Positions 46,825 to 58,065 of a stretch of DNA of 64,000 bases are shown in pieces. A program made the translations under genes and the position numbers. The stretch spans positions 1,094,831-1,158,830 of the forward strand of contig JABYQQ010000018.1 of assembly GCA_022605405.1 (NCBI GenBank). The letters run 5' to 3'. Under the pieces are notes generated by a model, which made no database searches, was not told the origin of the DNA, and saw nothing but the letters and a program-made list of their open reading frames with translations. This DNA is from Earliella scabrosa. Taxonomy: Eukaryota; Basidiomycota; Agaricomycetes; Polyporales; Polyporaceae. The stretch's first letter is position 1. Each line of letters starts with the position of its first letter.

Positions 46825-47675
46825 ATGTCACTTCCTCCAGTCGATAATATTTCGCCTCGTGCCATTACCCCTCACCGTCTTACTGCACTGCGTGTCATCG
46901 ACAGACCACGTTGCGCAGTGTGCAACCATACCACCATGTTCGTCTGTGCTCTGTGTACCACTGAAACAGCATACTGTGGACCACCTCACTTCTTGGCAGT
47001 AAGTCTGTTAAGTGATTAAACATATACGTGTGACACTAACTTTGTTATATTATCACTTAGGACTGGCATCGTCATCGCAATGACTGCGATCGCTCTCAGC
47101 TCTTCGTGCCTTCACCATCCCGTTCTGCGTTGTCACTGGAGCCTCCTCAGCCATCTACAGCTGTTGCTCCTGCGATCAATGCTCAGACTCAGACGCCCAC
47201 CATTCTGGATCCGAACATGCTATCTGCAGTTATGGCTTTCTATGCTGATCCTGAAAAAGATATGTTTTGTGAGTAGGCCTTCATTTTGTTGTTAACTCTG
47301 CTGGTTGTAGATCTTCCAACAATTCGGTACATCCAGCTTGTCCCGGATTTGTCGTCTCCTGCACCTACTATGTACATTCCTGATCTCACGGGACTTGTCT
47401 CGTATCCTGTTGGTGACTTTATACTTCGATTTGGTGCACAGATGCGCTTTCTTTCCAGTCCTTTTCATATTTTTTTCGATCTCCAGAGCTATGTGACAAA
47501 CAGTCATCTGAATTGTGCTGTTACTGGCCTCACTCGCTCCGTGAACCCCCATGCACGATCATGGCCTGGTGCGGTTGTTGTTTTGAAACGTACGAATGCT
47601 AGTGGAGGAACCTACACTGACTTTCAGATCTCCGACATTGAGCATATACGTTCATACTTTGCTTTGATATCTTGA
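46825..47675 (+). CDS. MYND-type zinc-finger protein
   Basis: Three exons (46825-46998, 47061-47268, 47311-47675) join in frame across introns of 62 and 42 nt: 248 residues. Residues about 30-72 form a MYND finger: CAVC, then CALC, YCGPPH, DWHRHRNDC. A Pro/Gln-rich linker follows. The C-terminal ~120 residues include PGAVVVLKR and a final DIEHIRSYF block, seen in Agaricomycete MYND proteins. The finger should bind zinc and contact Pro-rich partners; there is no SET domain, so no methyltransferase activity is expected. The gene is AT-richer than most others here and borders the AT-rich block. Confidence 0.75.
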
Positions 47676-48424
47676 CTATACTCTGTGACTCAAGCGTTCT
47701 TGCACTGTTAGCTTAATAACATGCGTCCATTTGTCCCTTTGTACATGTCATCCGCAGTTCTGAGAATCAGTTATAATCACCAGATTTTTTGTGTTGCCTG
47801 GAACTAAAGATGAAGATCAGACGTACACCAGTGACACCAACATTAGCGTCTCTATGACCTAATTCATTATAGCATCATGCCCTTCAGTGACTGCAGCATA
47901 TCAAATGGGTTAAACTTGATATTTTTGTAATTGTTCTATATACGAGATCAAGTGACGAAGAGAATTGAACTGCTGGACACAAAGCGGGAACTGACAAGAA
48001 AGTACAATACATAGATTACCTGATGCTTTGCCAACTATGACAAAGATAGATATATATGTGTACAAAGATTCAAATGTGATCTTGTCTACAGAAACATTTT
48101 CTGAAGTGTCTTAGATGGAACTGGATCTCCACACGAAAAAGAAAGTACACATTACAGTAATGCAAGTCCAATACACAAGCTATGCTCAAAGAATACAACC
48201 AAGCGTTCTCCTGGAAATGCAGACAGATGTATACGCCGATTCACAATGCAATTGCGCCGGAGAGAGAAGCATCTGCACTGTTCATCATGCTCACATCTTC
48301 TCAATGACCATATAACAACCAACCTGACTGGAGGAATTTGACGGTCCGCCAGTACTGCCCGCTTCTCCACTGAGAGAGGATCCATGAGGTCCACAAATGA
48401 TTGGCAATCACCAAAGAACCGAGC
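47676..48424. other. Intergenic, no gene seen
   Basis: AT-rich 3' flank of the MYND gene running to the end of the minus-strand gene. No supported frame. Confidence 0.35.
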
Positions 48425-49330
48425 TTACCGAGGACACAGATGCATCTCTCGGAAGCAAGATTCCTCAATCCACAAATCGGGATATGGGTAGAATCTGAAT
48501 CGTCTTGGTGCACCAACTACCTCATGGAATTCCACCGAGTACACAATGCCATCATGATAGGTAGCGGGCCACACAATCTGCGGGGGATCCGGCGCAACGT
48601 GAAAGTGCACATCTTGGGTGACGCATGCACCATGGCCTATCGGCGGACCGACCGACAGATTGGCGTAATTCCACACGATGGTGAATCGTTGAGCGTGTAG
48701 CCAGTTCAACATCTCGCAGTCAAACGGCAAAGGCCGCAGAGTGCTTTCATCGGCCAACAATGCGTGCCGGCGGTAAGTGAGTGCGGGATACCCACAGCCG
48801 AAGGACTCGGCCGTGACAAAGTTCATGAGAGCACTGCACGGAGCACTCGCTATGAGAGATAGCGCGCTGATTGTGGACGACCGCCACACCACAATGGCCC
48901 GTGTATTGTTGAGGGTGAAGACTGTGCACTCTTCTGTCGCACGCTCCGCCGATGACAGGCCAGCAATGGTGGTGACTCGAACGATATGCGGTGAGAGCAA
49001 ATCGTGCACCCGATCGATGTATGGAGGGTACCATGACCAGGGAGCGAAGAGCTGGAGGCGCGGAGGAGGTCGGAGCCTGTCTTCAAGTAGGAACGTCAAA
49101 GCGGCCTCGCCCCCGATTACAGCACGATGGGAGAACATCGCGTCGAGGAACTGTGGACCATCTCCAACCATCCCTGATAGCATCACCTCCACCGATGCCC
49201 GGGTAGCACTCGCGGCGAGGGCATACATTCGGTGACACGTGTTGCGAAGCGACACTAGGGCCGCCAAGTCCAACTGTTCCACAATCAGATATATCACGTC
49301 GGCTGGGAGACTTTCGTCAACATCAGACAT
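48425..49330 (-). CDS. F-box/nucleotidyltransferase-like family protein
   Basis: A single exon of 301 codons from MSDVDESLPADVIYL; the frame is open further upstream, but this start precedes the F-box directly. LPADVIYLIVEQLDLAALVSLRNTC is a good F-box. RAVIGGEAALTFLLEDR...LQLF matches the GG/GS-x-AL block, and NFVTAESFGCGYPALTYRRHALL the shared later block. The DxD of a nucleotidyltransferase is lost (LQLF). It is most similar by eye to the copy at 40555. Possibly an adaptor with an inactive enzyme-like fold. Confidence 0.7.
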   Translation of the reverse strand: MSDVDESLPADVIYLIVEQLDLAALVSLRNTCHRMYALAASATRASVEVMLSGMVGDGPQFLDAMFSHRAVIGGEAALTFLLEDRLRPPPRLQLFAPWSWYPPYIDRVHDLLSPHIVRVTTIAGLSSAERATEECTVFTLNNTRAIVVWRSSTISALSLIASAPCSALMNFVTAESFGCGYPALTYRRHALLADESTLRPLPFDCEMLNWLHAQRFTIVWNYANLSVGPPIGHGACVTQDVHFHVAPDPPQIVWPATYHDGIVYSVEFHEVVGAPRRFRFYPYPDLWIEESCFREMHLCPR

Positions 49331-51678
49331 GTTCTCCTGTGCCAGCGATCCCGAGACGAGAAGGACTTCAGCACATACTCGACGAGACCCATGGAACAAC
49401 GCATGTCTTGCGCGAACTCCGCGCCGTTAGGTAGCGACCCAGAGCTGGGTCGAGTCAGCCGTCCCATTCCTATCAACCATTAACGCTACGACGTTCACCT
49501 GGACTTAAGACAATTATACTCACTTTCGCTCAACAGTATCACTTGACTGTCGGAACGAGTGGCAAGGCAGTGATGTGCGAAGAGGTGAGGGCGAAGCGAC
49601 ACTCGAGAAAAATACTTATACACCGGCGCCTACGTTCGGGTAAACTGATGATAGGCGATCGTCGCGAGGCGCTGGAGCATGTACAGTAGCGAGAACCTGC
49701 CCGACTACCAACATTGTAGATGCCTGATGGATAGCGGAAAACTCGCACACGGCCAACGTACCCCGATCTGGTCGCGCCACCGCCACATTACATACATACG
49801 CTACCCCGAAAGAACATAGCCAAGTAAACATTGAAACTCAAGCGCAGTCGCATATGATGTGCCACATAGACAACAGCCAAGGGGAAGCACTTTACTCGAT
49901 CGTGTTCTCCGCTTCAAAAGCTCTCCGCATCTCACGCTCCATTGCGGTCTGGAGTTGAGAGCAAAATACCCCCCAAACGATCGTGGGTCTTCCCACCATG
50001 GGAGGGGACCTATCAGCCCACACGACCTGGACGTGCGGCACAAGGGTTCCTCTTCCTTGCTCCTCCACCGAGACGATGACTTGGAAGAAGATCTAGGGAT
50101 ATGTCAGAACTCACAACCCCCGCACACGAAGCAAACGAACTCGACGGCCATCAACCACCAGGGCCATGTACTGCTCGAGCGCCGTGACACCCTGTCGACG
50201 CTGCGGGCCAGTCGGAGGGCTCTCAGCAGGAATCAGCTCCGGTGATGTTTGAGGAGAAATTTCTTCCGTAAGGACGGGAACATCGCTGTCGTCCGAGTCA
50301 TCCCAGCGGTACGACGAAGGCATTCCGTTGAGAGAACTGCGGTACATCAGTGACCGACCAAAGCACATCATAGCGCAACTCACAAACCTACCTAGGTACG
50401 TCTCGCCCACTAACGACATTGGAGAAGGTCGCCATTGCAGAGGTCTTCGTGGAGAGCTTCAGTGCGGGGGCCATGCGGAAGCCTTATATGGCAATCTGTG
50501 GCGACGGCCAAACTGTAACAATGCTTTCACCCCAGGGGTGTCGGAGTTGCGTGTTCTTCGTCTCAGCTCACCGCTTTGTTGTTGACGATGTAACGACCCG
50601 CATACGTCGGCGACAACATCGAACACGCTTGAAACCCGATGCGCCGAAGCGCGAAGGCGTTCACTTTCTCACGCCACAGATCACAGCGCTCCACCTACTT
50701 ACCAAGCTGAACCAGCCACCGAGAACCACCATCTCCATCAATCCGAGACCGAGGAACGTTACCCACACGGCTGAGAAATCACTATCCACATCAACACCTC
50801 GTCCCGCGGCCGAGTATGGTGAGTGCAGCACACCCACTCGCTCTACGTGTAACTCGGGCACCAGCACGAATATAGAAGTAGACAGAGACGCATACAGTCA
50901 TTAGACACAAGACTACCAAGACATAGAAATACAAAGCATCTCAGCCATGCCGGCTCGTCCCGAAGGTAGCGCAACAGCGGTGGCGATCTCTCTCATCCGC
51001 ACTCAAACGTAACCCCGACCCGCACCCGTCCACGTTCTACCCGATGGACCCACTAGCTGTGGTAGATATGATGTATCATGACCAGATAGATGCTCAGGCC
51101 CTTATTACAATATTGTCCGGCTGGTGTCCTGATGTATCACGATGCTCTGTCCATAAAGAGTGTGCCTAGGCGAGGGCAATAGGCGAGCCACCGGCACCCC
51201 GGCAGCCTGCCAAATGCGGCCTGTTGCGGCCAGAAGCTCCGGTTTTGAGCGCCGAACGCCCGAAACCGCGTATACAGGCGTCTAGCAGTCCGAATTGGGC
51301 ACACGTCGGGTCCTCCCGAAGCTACCTACCATATGCGGACAGCTGTACTGAACGCTGACCTAGAATGGCAATTGGGCGGCCGCGTTCACCATTGCTGTCA
51401 ATTCAGCGCATCCATCAGGTCCGGGACGCTTTCTGACATACTTTGAGGGCAACTGAGAACATCCGGAGAACGTGTACAGACCAACAGACCTCAATACAGC
51501 GGCGCTGGCCCTGCTTCGCGGGCGCCTAAGTCCATTTTGGGTCGACCCTGTCCAAACCCAGCATTCGGAGCTCCTCGCGAGTCAGAAGCCAAGCATTGCA
51601 TAATGGTAAGGCACGATTCAACGGTGCCGTTGCGGCAGACTCGTTCGCTGGGGTAGAACACGGCTATAAGGCGGGTAC
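49331..51678. other. No confident gene; possible short coding pieces
   Basis: Two frames could be exons: minus 50323-50111 (MPSSYRWDDSDDSDV..., acidic and Pro-rich) and plus 50419-50904 (161 codons, no domain). Neither could be extended with splice sites that fit. From 50940 to the retrotransposon I see no coding sequence. Confidence 0.3.
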
Positions 51679-52125
51679 TGTCACGAACGGTCCCTCAGCG
51701 CCTAGGGAAGCGCCCAACTAACCACCGTTCACGACCGTTCACTGTTTCCATTGTTCGCTATCACCATTGTACTTCCAGATTCCAAAGCCCCTTTTGTTTC
51801 TTTTCCTTTGTTCCGGACACAATTGTCGTCATACCATTGTATCTCCTCCATTGTTCCGTCACACTATTGTTCTATTGTTCTCCAAGCGCTATTGTTCTAA
51901 CCGTAGATATAAACCCTAGCACTCGCTACCTGGAGACCTCAGTTTCGACCTCTTGTCTCCAGGTAAGCCTCACTTGTATTTCACTTGTAGATACTTCGCT
52001 CAATACAACTTGTCTCCAGCCCTGCGTGTCGAGCCTTGCTCCACTCTCGCTGCACAAGCGCTCGTCGGACGCCCTCGCTCGCCTCGTCGTTCCCTCCTTG
52101 TCTCGCTTGACCCCAGGTCGCGACA
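51679..52125 (+). repeat. Left LTR, 447 bp
   Basis: TGTCACG...GCGACA ends; compared with the right LTR I saw two single-base differences (near 51744 and 52099). A TATA-like gatataaacc lies at about 51906, probably the promoter. Confidence 0.93.
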
Positions 52126-52431
52126 TTAGGTCGAAACTCCTTGCGAGCGCCGGCGTGTAACTCACACTCCCTCTGAGGTAACGCGCGCCCTACGATACAT
52201 ACCACGGTCTCTAGTAACTAGCATTGTGAACCTTTTGTGCTCGAGAGGCATCTGGGTTTTCAAGTATCCCTCAGCCAGGCCACGCACTTGCGCCCGCCAG
52301 CTGTTGTATCCGGGGTGCTTAACACCTTAGGAACGGAGGACAACCGTGTGGACCCTCCTTACCTACCTCTTTTACTTTGCTAGTTTCTCGTACGATACTC
52401 GGGCGCGCACACCTCTCTTCCTCACTTCATC

Positions 52432-53802
52432 GTGGCTTGCCGGGGACTCCTCCACGCGTACCACCCAGGGGAGCAGCGCGACGTTCATTGGTCTAGTGCG
52501 GAAAAGACCTTTAAGGTCTGTGGCAATCAGCCGTGCCCGAACCGCGGCAGGGCAGCACCCCAACAGACCCTCACAGAACACGGACTCGAAAGGTGTACCG
52601 AGCATAACGCCAACGTTATCCGGGCAATCTTTGACCTCCCGGTAACACAGCCGATCACCCGTACCACCTCCCGTCCACCCAGTCGCGTTCCTAGTCGCGC
52701 CAACACTCCTCCTACCCCTACCACTGTCCTCCCTGGGGTTGCGCTTGTCGCCCAACGCTTACAAGAGCGGCGCGCATCCTCTCCGGGCCCGACTACAGCA
52801 GTTGCAGGACCAAGTCGGACCACCGAAGAGCCCGCAACCACTGTCATCCTTAACTCCCCGCCTGCCAAACCCGTTCGATTCGAACGTCCCCCCTCACCCA
52901 CCACAACGCAGCCTCCGCCACAGGTTGCTCAACCCACGCCGCAGGTCACACAACCTGTATCCACCGTCACACCAGTAGCCGTACCGGTCCAAACCTCCAC
53001 CATGTCGGGCTCCACTACCATCCCGGACTCCCTGGTCAAGCTACTCGCTCCGGAGCCGTACTATGGCAAAGACCCCATCGCCGCTCTTGCCTTCCTCTCA
53101 CGATCAAAGGCGTTCTTCGACAACCTCCCCACCGCGGTCACGAATGACCTGAAATTCCAGATGATTCTGGGTTTTCTCAAGGACGACGCGGCAGTCTGGG
53201 CTCTGCCCTACTACGCGCAGCTGGGGGGCTCTCAACCCTGCTGGGCCGACTTCGCGGCTTTCGAAACGGACTTCAAAGCCCACTTCTGTGCGGTTGACGA
53301 CAAGGCCTCCGCCTACGAAGAACTCCGGCAGCTCAATCGAGGGGCCCAGCGTCCCAAGATGGCCACCGTCAAGGAGTGGACGGCCAAGTTCACCGCCGTC
53401 GCCGCCCGGACAGGCCTTGGAGAGGAGGACAAGCGCATGCGCTATCGAGATGGCCTCCCCGAGCAGTTGCGCACCGCCCTCATCACCAGTGGGCGTGACG
53501 TCTCGACTTTTGCCAAGATGCAGAAGGAGGCCCTCGAGATCAGCCAGGGCCTCGCGTCCATCGAGGCCAGCAAGTTCCGTCCCTTCAAAGGGAAAGGCAA
53601 GGAACAAGTCGCTGGTGCGAGCACCGACCAGCAACCGGAGACCCGCACGTGCTTCAAGTGCGGGAAACCAGGGCACATTGCACGCAACTGCAAGGCCAAG
53701 AAAATCTCCGCCGCTCAGTTTGAGCAGATGGAGGCCAAGATGAAGCAGCTGCAGGAACAGCTGGCCTCTGTGAAAGCGGCAGAGAAGACGGAGGATTTTT
53801 GA
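52432..53802 (+). CDS. gag: Gag-like protein with CCHC zinc knuckle
   Basis: Structural protein that should package the element RNA. The frame is open from about 52382, but its first ATG is at 53002 (MSGSTTIPDSLV), giving a 266-residue Gag. The upstream Pro/Thr-rich frame reads like protein and may be used through another start or splicing. The Gag core is at 53030-53580 (PEPYYGKDP, FLSRSKAFF, AVWALPYYAQL, KEWTAKF, YRDGLPEQLRTAL). The CCHC knuckle CFKCGKPGHIARNC lies near 53650, followed by a short coiled coil. The stop TGA at 53800 overlaps the pol frame. Confidence 0.85.
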   Translation: MACRGLLHAYHPGEQRDVHWSSAEKTFKVCGNQPCPNRGRAAPQQTLTEHGLERCTEHNANVIRAIFDLPVTQPITRTTSRPPSRVPSRANTPPTPTTVLPGVALVAQRLQERRASSPGPTTAVAGPSRTTEEPATTVILNSPPAKPVRFERPPSPTTTQPPPQVAQPTPQVTQPVSTVTPVAVPVQTSTMSGSTTIPDSLVKLLAPEPYYGKDPIAALAFLSRSKAFFDNLPTAVTNDLKFQMILGFLKDDAAVWALPYYAQLGGSQPCWADFAAFETDFKAHFCAVDDKASAYEELRQLNRGAQRPKMATVKEWTAKFTAVAARTGLGEEDKRMRYRDGLPEQLRTALITSGRDVSTFAKMQKEALEISQGLASIEASKFRPFKGKGKEQVAGASTDQQPETRTCFKCGKPGHIARNCKAKKISAAQFEQMEAKMKQLQEQLASVKAAEKTEDF

Positions 53803-53805
53803 TCC
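53790..53805 (+). promoter_or_regulatory. Candidate -1 ribosomal frameshift site at gag stop
   Basis: The gag end reads GAG GAT TTT TGA. A one-base backward slip on TTT inside the T5 run, with the stop codon in the A site, leads directly into the pol frame (TTG ATC CGG). No classical X-XXY-YYZ heptamer is present. Confidence 0.45.
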
Positions 53806-56800
53806 GGACCTCACTAGCGGCTGCGGGTGTAGGTCCTTGTACGAATAGTCGGTTTGCTGTACTCGGGTCCGGGATTATCTATGAACTAGATCGTGATGGC
53901 CAACACTTTCACGTCCCAGTACAGCTAATCGGCAAGCAGCACCGGAAGGAGGTCGTGGCCATGGTGGACAGCAGTGCCACTACAACCTTCCTAAGTAGGC
54001 GGTTCGTCAAGGAGAACCGTGTGGTTACGCGGAAGTTGGCTACGCCGATACCGCTGTATAACATCGATGGAACTCTGAATCGTGATGGTACGATCATGGA
54101 TGTTGCCATCTTGGAATTGGAGATAGGAGCACACCGAGAAAAGGTGGTGTTCACAGTCACGGACATCGGCATGGAGGACATCATTATCGGACTGGACTGG
54201 TTACGCAAACACAACCCTGAGGTCAATTGGGACCAAGGGACGTTGAAGCTGTCCAGATGTCCTGCATCGTGTCGACCCTGCTTCGAAGGCCAACTGCCTG
54301 CTCAGACGGACACGCGTGATACGGGGGTTAGGCCTACGGCGCGTCAACGTACTCGGCGAGTGCGGAAGGTTAAAGAAGTAGGGAAGATACGGGCTACAGT
54401 GATGGTCGAGGAGGACCTCGAACCAGCCACCCCGTCGAGTATACCGGTTGAATGGGATAACTCCGAGGATGCCCTTCTGTACTCCTGGGAGCAAGGACAT
54501 GCCTTGTCCAACGCTCCACAACTGTTTGCAATGGCTGGCTACACATACTCGCAGCAGCTTGCAGAGCAGGAGTACCAGAAGAAGGAAGTGCGTCCGGTGG
54601 AACAGATTGTGCCTGAACGGTATCACCAGTATCTACGCGTGTTTTCCAAAGACGCATCGGAACGGCTCCCTGAGCATGGACCGTACGATCACGCGATTGA
54701 ACTGGTACCAGAGGCCAAGATGTTCCATTCACGAGTGTACCCCCTCTCCCCCAACGAGCAGGTAGAACTAGATAAGTTCCTGCAGGAGAACCTGGCTAAA
54801 GGCTACATTAGCGAGTCAAAGTCACCCATTTCGTCGCCCTTCTTCTTCATCAAAAAGAAGGACGGTAGTCTGCGACCTGTACAGGACTACCGTCGGCTCA
54901 ACGAGATCACCGTGAAGAATCGGTATCCGATTCCTCTCGTCTCAGAGCTGGTGGATCGACTCAAACAAGCCAAGGTCTTCACTAAGTTGGACATTCGTTG
55001 GGGGTACAACAACATCCGGATTAAAACGGGAGATGAGTGGAAAGCTGCGTTCGTCACGAACCGAGGGCTCTTCGAGCCAAACGTGATGTTCTTTGGGTTG
55101 ACCAACTCGCCTAGCACCTTCTCGGCTTTCATGAACGACATCTTTAAGGACCTCATTGTGGAAGGAAAGATCACGATCTACTTAGACGACATCCTGATCT
55201 TCTCCAACGACCTTGAGACACATCGCGCCGTTACCCGCGAAGTCCTGAAAAGATTGGCAGAGCATGACTTGTTCTGCAAGCCCGAGAAATGCGAGTTCGA
55301 AGTCCCCAAGGTCGAGTACCTCGGTGTTCTTGTGTCCCATAACCGTGTCGAGATGGATCCTGTCAAAGTAAAGGGTATTCAGGAGTGGCCTACTCCCCGC
55401 AATGCGTCAGATGTCCGGAAGTTCCGAGGATTTGCGAATTTCTACCGCAGATTCATCCAGGACTTCAGTCGCATTTGCAAACCCTTGGATCGTCTCACCG
55501 GCAAAGTGCCCTGGCAATGGGGACAGGACGAACAGGAGGCCTTCGACGAGCTGAAATGCCGCTTTGTTCAGAATCCAGTGCTGTGCATGTACGATCCGAA
55601 CAAAGACACACGCATCGAGGTGGATGCCTCGGGATATGCGACCGGCGGAGTACTTGCACAGTTACAGGACGATGGCAAATGGCACCCGGTCGCCTTTCAC
55701 TCTGAGTCCATGAGTGAGGCAGAGCGCAACTACGAGATCTACGATAAAGAGATGCTTGCGATAATACGGGCCTTAGAAGCCTGGCGCCACTACCTGGAAG
55801 GGTTACCACGGCGTTTCGAGATTCAGTCAGATCACAAGAATCTCGAATATTGGCGCACCGCACAACATCTCACTCGTAGACAGGCGCGATGGGCACTTTA
55901 TCTGTCTAGGTTTGACTTCGAGATCACGCACAAACCAGGCACATCCAACGGTCGTGCAGATGCGCTCTCCAGGCGTCCTGATCACCAGAAGGATGATGCC
56001 GATGACAACCTAGATCAGATAGTACTACGACCGGAACAGTTCAGGCTACTGGCAGCTCGTAGAGGACACAACGCGGTAGTGGCCGACAAAGCCCTGCTAA
56101 AGCGTATTCGCACTTGCTCCGAACGGGAGCAGGAGGTAGCAGAAGCTCTACAGAAAGTGGAGCAACTAGGACCAGCGCGGCTCCAGAGTGACCTCGTCGA
56201 TTGGAATGTCGAGCAAGGCCTCATCCTCTACCGAGGAAAGGTCTACGTACCAAAAGACGAGGCACTCCGCACTGAGATCGTCCGAACTCACCACGACCTA
56301 CCTCCTGCAGGACACCCAGGGCAGTGGAAAACGCTTGAGTTGGTATCGCGCAATTACTGGTGGCCAGGGATGGGAAAATTCGTTAAGGAGTACGTGGGGA
56401 CGTGCGACACTTGTCGGCGCACTAAACCCGTACGGAGTCGACCTCAAGGTCTTCTCAAACCCAACGAAATCCCTGAGAGGCCTGGACAGATTGTCACTTG
56501 TGACTACATCGTCGGCCTTCCCGAGATTGACGGCCACAACGCGATCCAACTCATGGCAGACAGACACGGAAAACTGGTGCACTTGGTACCCTGCAGCGAC
56601 GAGATTGATGCCGGAGGGGCAGCAGACGTCTTCATTCGGGAGTACTTCCGCCTGCATGGACTGCCCCGAAAGATCATCTCCGACCGGGGACCGCAGTTCG
56701 CTGCAGACCTGTTCCGTGCCATTCTGAAGGGCTTAGGCATTGAGAGCGCCCTGTCCACTGCGTATCATCCCCAGACCGACGGACAGTCGGAGCGATTCAA

Positions 56801-57587
56801 TCAGGAAGTAGAAGCGTACTTGCGAGCGTTCTGCAGTCAGCGACGAGACGACTGGGTCAAATGGCTCCCCATTGCAGAGTATGCACTCAATGCCAGAGTT
56901 CACTCGTCAACGGGTTACTCCCCCTTCTTCCTGATGTACGGATACGAACCGCAATTCCTGGTACCCGCCAACCCGGACACACAAGTACCTGCAGCCAACG
57001 AGCGACTCGCAGAGCTTGCCAAAGCGCGCGAGGATGCCACAGCTGCGTTGACACTGGCAGCAGAACGCATGAAGGAGTACTTCGACCGGCACGCACAGGA
57101 CACCCCGACGTTCACACCTGGACAGAAAGTGTGGCTGGACACACGCAACTTGAGATTCTCAGACATCCCCAAGAAGCTCGCCGACAAGTTCGCAGGCCCG
57201 TACCCTGTCGTACGACGTGTCGGTGAACTAGCGTACGAACTCAAGTTGCCCCACACGATGAAGATCCATCCGGTGTTCCATGTCTCACTCCTTTATGCAC
57301 ACAAGCAGAGTACGCTGCCAGGACGGGTCCCCCCTGAACCCGCCCCAATTGAAGTTGAGGGCGAGGAAGAGTACGAAGTGGAGGAAATTCGTAACTCGCG
57401 CCGATGGGGCAGGTGGCACAAGCTGCAGTACTTAGTCCGGTGGAAGGGATGGGGTCCAGAGAACGACTCTTGGGAAGACGCGGCGGATGTCGAACATGCA
57501 GCCGAACTAGTAGAGGCATTCCATGACAGACATCCGGACGCTGATGGACCTCACAAACCCTACATGCCCAAGAAGCGTCGCTCATGA
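53799..57587 (+). CDS. pol: Pol polyprotein: protease-RT-RNase H-integrase-chromodomain
   Basis: One uninterrupted frame of 1262 codons in the -1 frame relative to gag. Counting from 53799: protease about 45-135 with VDSSATT (57) where DSG/DTG is expected, and IIGLDWL; reverse transcriptase with FTKLDIRWGY, FGLTNSP and YLDD (461-464); RNase H with EVDAS (Asp609), YDKEML and DALSR; integrase with an HH...CDTC zinc region, DYIVGLP, SDRGPQF and QSERFNQ (DDE core); a GPY/F-like module; and a C-terminal chromodomain (EYEVEEI, YLVRWKGW, DSWE). The chromodomain should direct integration to marked chromatin. All RT, RNase H and integrase residues that I checked are kept; the protease Gly-to-Ser change could disable processing. 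Confidence 0.92.
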   Translation: MIRTSLAAAGVGPCTNSRFAVLGSGIIYELDRDGQHFHVPVQLIGKQHRKEVVAMVDSSATTTFLSRRFVKENRVVTRKLATPIPLYNIDGTLNRDGTIMDVAILELEIGAHREKVVFTVTDIGMEDIIIGLDWLRKHNPEVNWDQGTLKLSRCPASCRPCFEGQLPAQTDTRDTGVRPTARQRTRRVRKVKEVGKIRATVMVEEDLEPATPSSIPVEWDNSEDALLYSWEQGHALSNAPQLFAMAGYTYSQQLAEQEYQKKEVRPVEQIVPERYHQYLRVFSKDASERLPEHGPYDHAIELVPEAKMFHSRVYPLSPNEQVELDKFLQENLAKGYISESKSPISSPFFFIKKKDGSLRPVQDYRRLNEITVKNRYPIPLVSELVDRLKQAKVFTKLDIRWGYNNIRIKTGDEWKAAFVTNRGLFEPNVMFFGLTNSPSTFSAFMNDIFKDLIVEGKITIYLDDILIFSNDLETHRAVTREVLKRLAEHDLFCKPEKCEFEVPKVEYLGVLVSHNRVEMDPVKVKGIQEWPTPRNASDVRKFRGFANFYRRFIQDFSRICKPLDRLTGKVPWQWGQDEQEAFDELKCRFVQNPVLCMYDPNKDTRIEVDASGYATGGVLAQLQDDGKWHPVAFHSESMSEAERNYEIYDKEMLAIIRALEAWRHYLEGLPRRFEIQSDHKNLEYWRTAQHLTRRQARWALYLSRFDFEITHKPGTSNGRADALSRRPDHQKDDADDNLDQIVLRPEQFRLLAARRGHNAVVADKALLKRIRTCSEREQEVAEALQKVEQLGPARLQSDLVDWNVEQGLILYRGKVYVPKDEALRTEIVRTHHDLPPAGHPGQWKTLELVSRNYWWPGMGKFVKEYVGTCDTCRRTKPVRSRPQGLLKPNEIPERPGQIVTCDYIVGLPEIDGHNAIQLMADRHGKLVHLVPCSDEIDAGGAADVFIREYFRLHGLPRKIISDRGPQFAADLFRAILKGLGIESALSTAYHPQTDGQSERFNQEVEAYLRAFCSQRRDDWVKWLPIAEYALNARVHSSTGYSPFFLMYGYEPQFLVPANPDTQVPAANERLAELAKAREDATAALTLAAERMKEYFDRHAQDTPTFTPGQKVWLDTRNLRFSDIPKKLADKFAGPYPVVRRVGELAYELKLPHTMKIHPVFHVSLLYAHKQSTLPGRVPPEPAPIEVEGEEEYEVEEIRNSRRWGRWHKLQYLVRWKGWGPENDSWEDAADVEHAAELVEAFHDRHPDADGPHKPYMPKKRRS

Positions 57588-57613
57588 GGACATGAGCCTT
57601 AGGAGGGGGGTAC

Positions 57614-58060
57614 TGTCACGAACGGTCCCTCAGCGCCTAGGGAAGCGCCCAACTAACCACCGTTCACGACCGTTCACTGGTTCCATTGTTCGCTATCACC
57701 ATTGTACTTCCAGATTCCAAAGCCCCTTTTGTTTCTTTTCCTTTGTTCCGGACACAATTGTCGTCATACCATTGTATCTCCTCCATTGTTCCGTCACACT
57801 ATTGTTCTATTGTTCTCCAAGCGCTATTGTTCTAACCGTAGATATAAACCCTAGCACTCGCTACCTGGAGACCTCAGTTTCGACCTCTTGTCTCCAGGTA
57901 AGCCTCACTTGTATTTCACTTGTAGATACTTCGCTCAATACAACTTGTCTCCAGCCCTGCGTGTCGAGCCTTGCTCCACTCTCGCTGCACAAGCGCTCGT
58001 CGGACGCCCTCGCTCGCCTCGTCGTTCCCTCCTCGTCTCGCTTGACCCCAGGTCGCGACA
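57614..58060 (+). repeat. Right LTR, 447 bp
   Basis: Same length as the left LTR. It is preceded by the polypurine tract at 57601-57610 and followed by the GGTAC target copy. Confidence 0.93.
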
Positions 58061-58065
58061 GGTAC

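Larger units (their letters stand above)
51679..58060 (+). mobile_element. Ty3/Gypsy chromovirus LTR retrotransposon, full length
   Basis: A 6382-bp element with two 447-bp LTRs, gag and pol, flanked by the 5-bp duplication GGTAC (51674-51678 and 58061-58065). The order protease, reverse transcriptase, RNase H, integrase, chromodomain places it among the chromoviruses. The LTRs differ at two positions that I could find, so the insertion is recent. A polypurine tract (AGGAGGGGGG) ends just before the right LTR. I did not recognise a standard tRNA primer-binding site after the left LTR. It is a fungal genomic element. Confidence 0.95.

Noticed and set aside
52527..52904. Long minus-strand frames inside gag and pol
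   Set aside because: Antisense shadows of well-supported gag/pol coding; no motifs.
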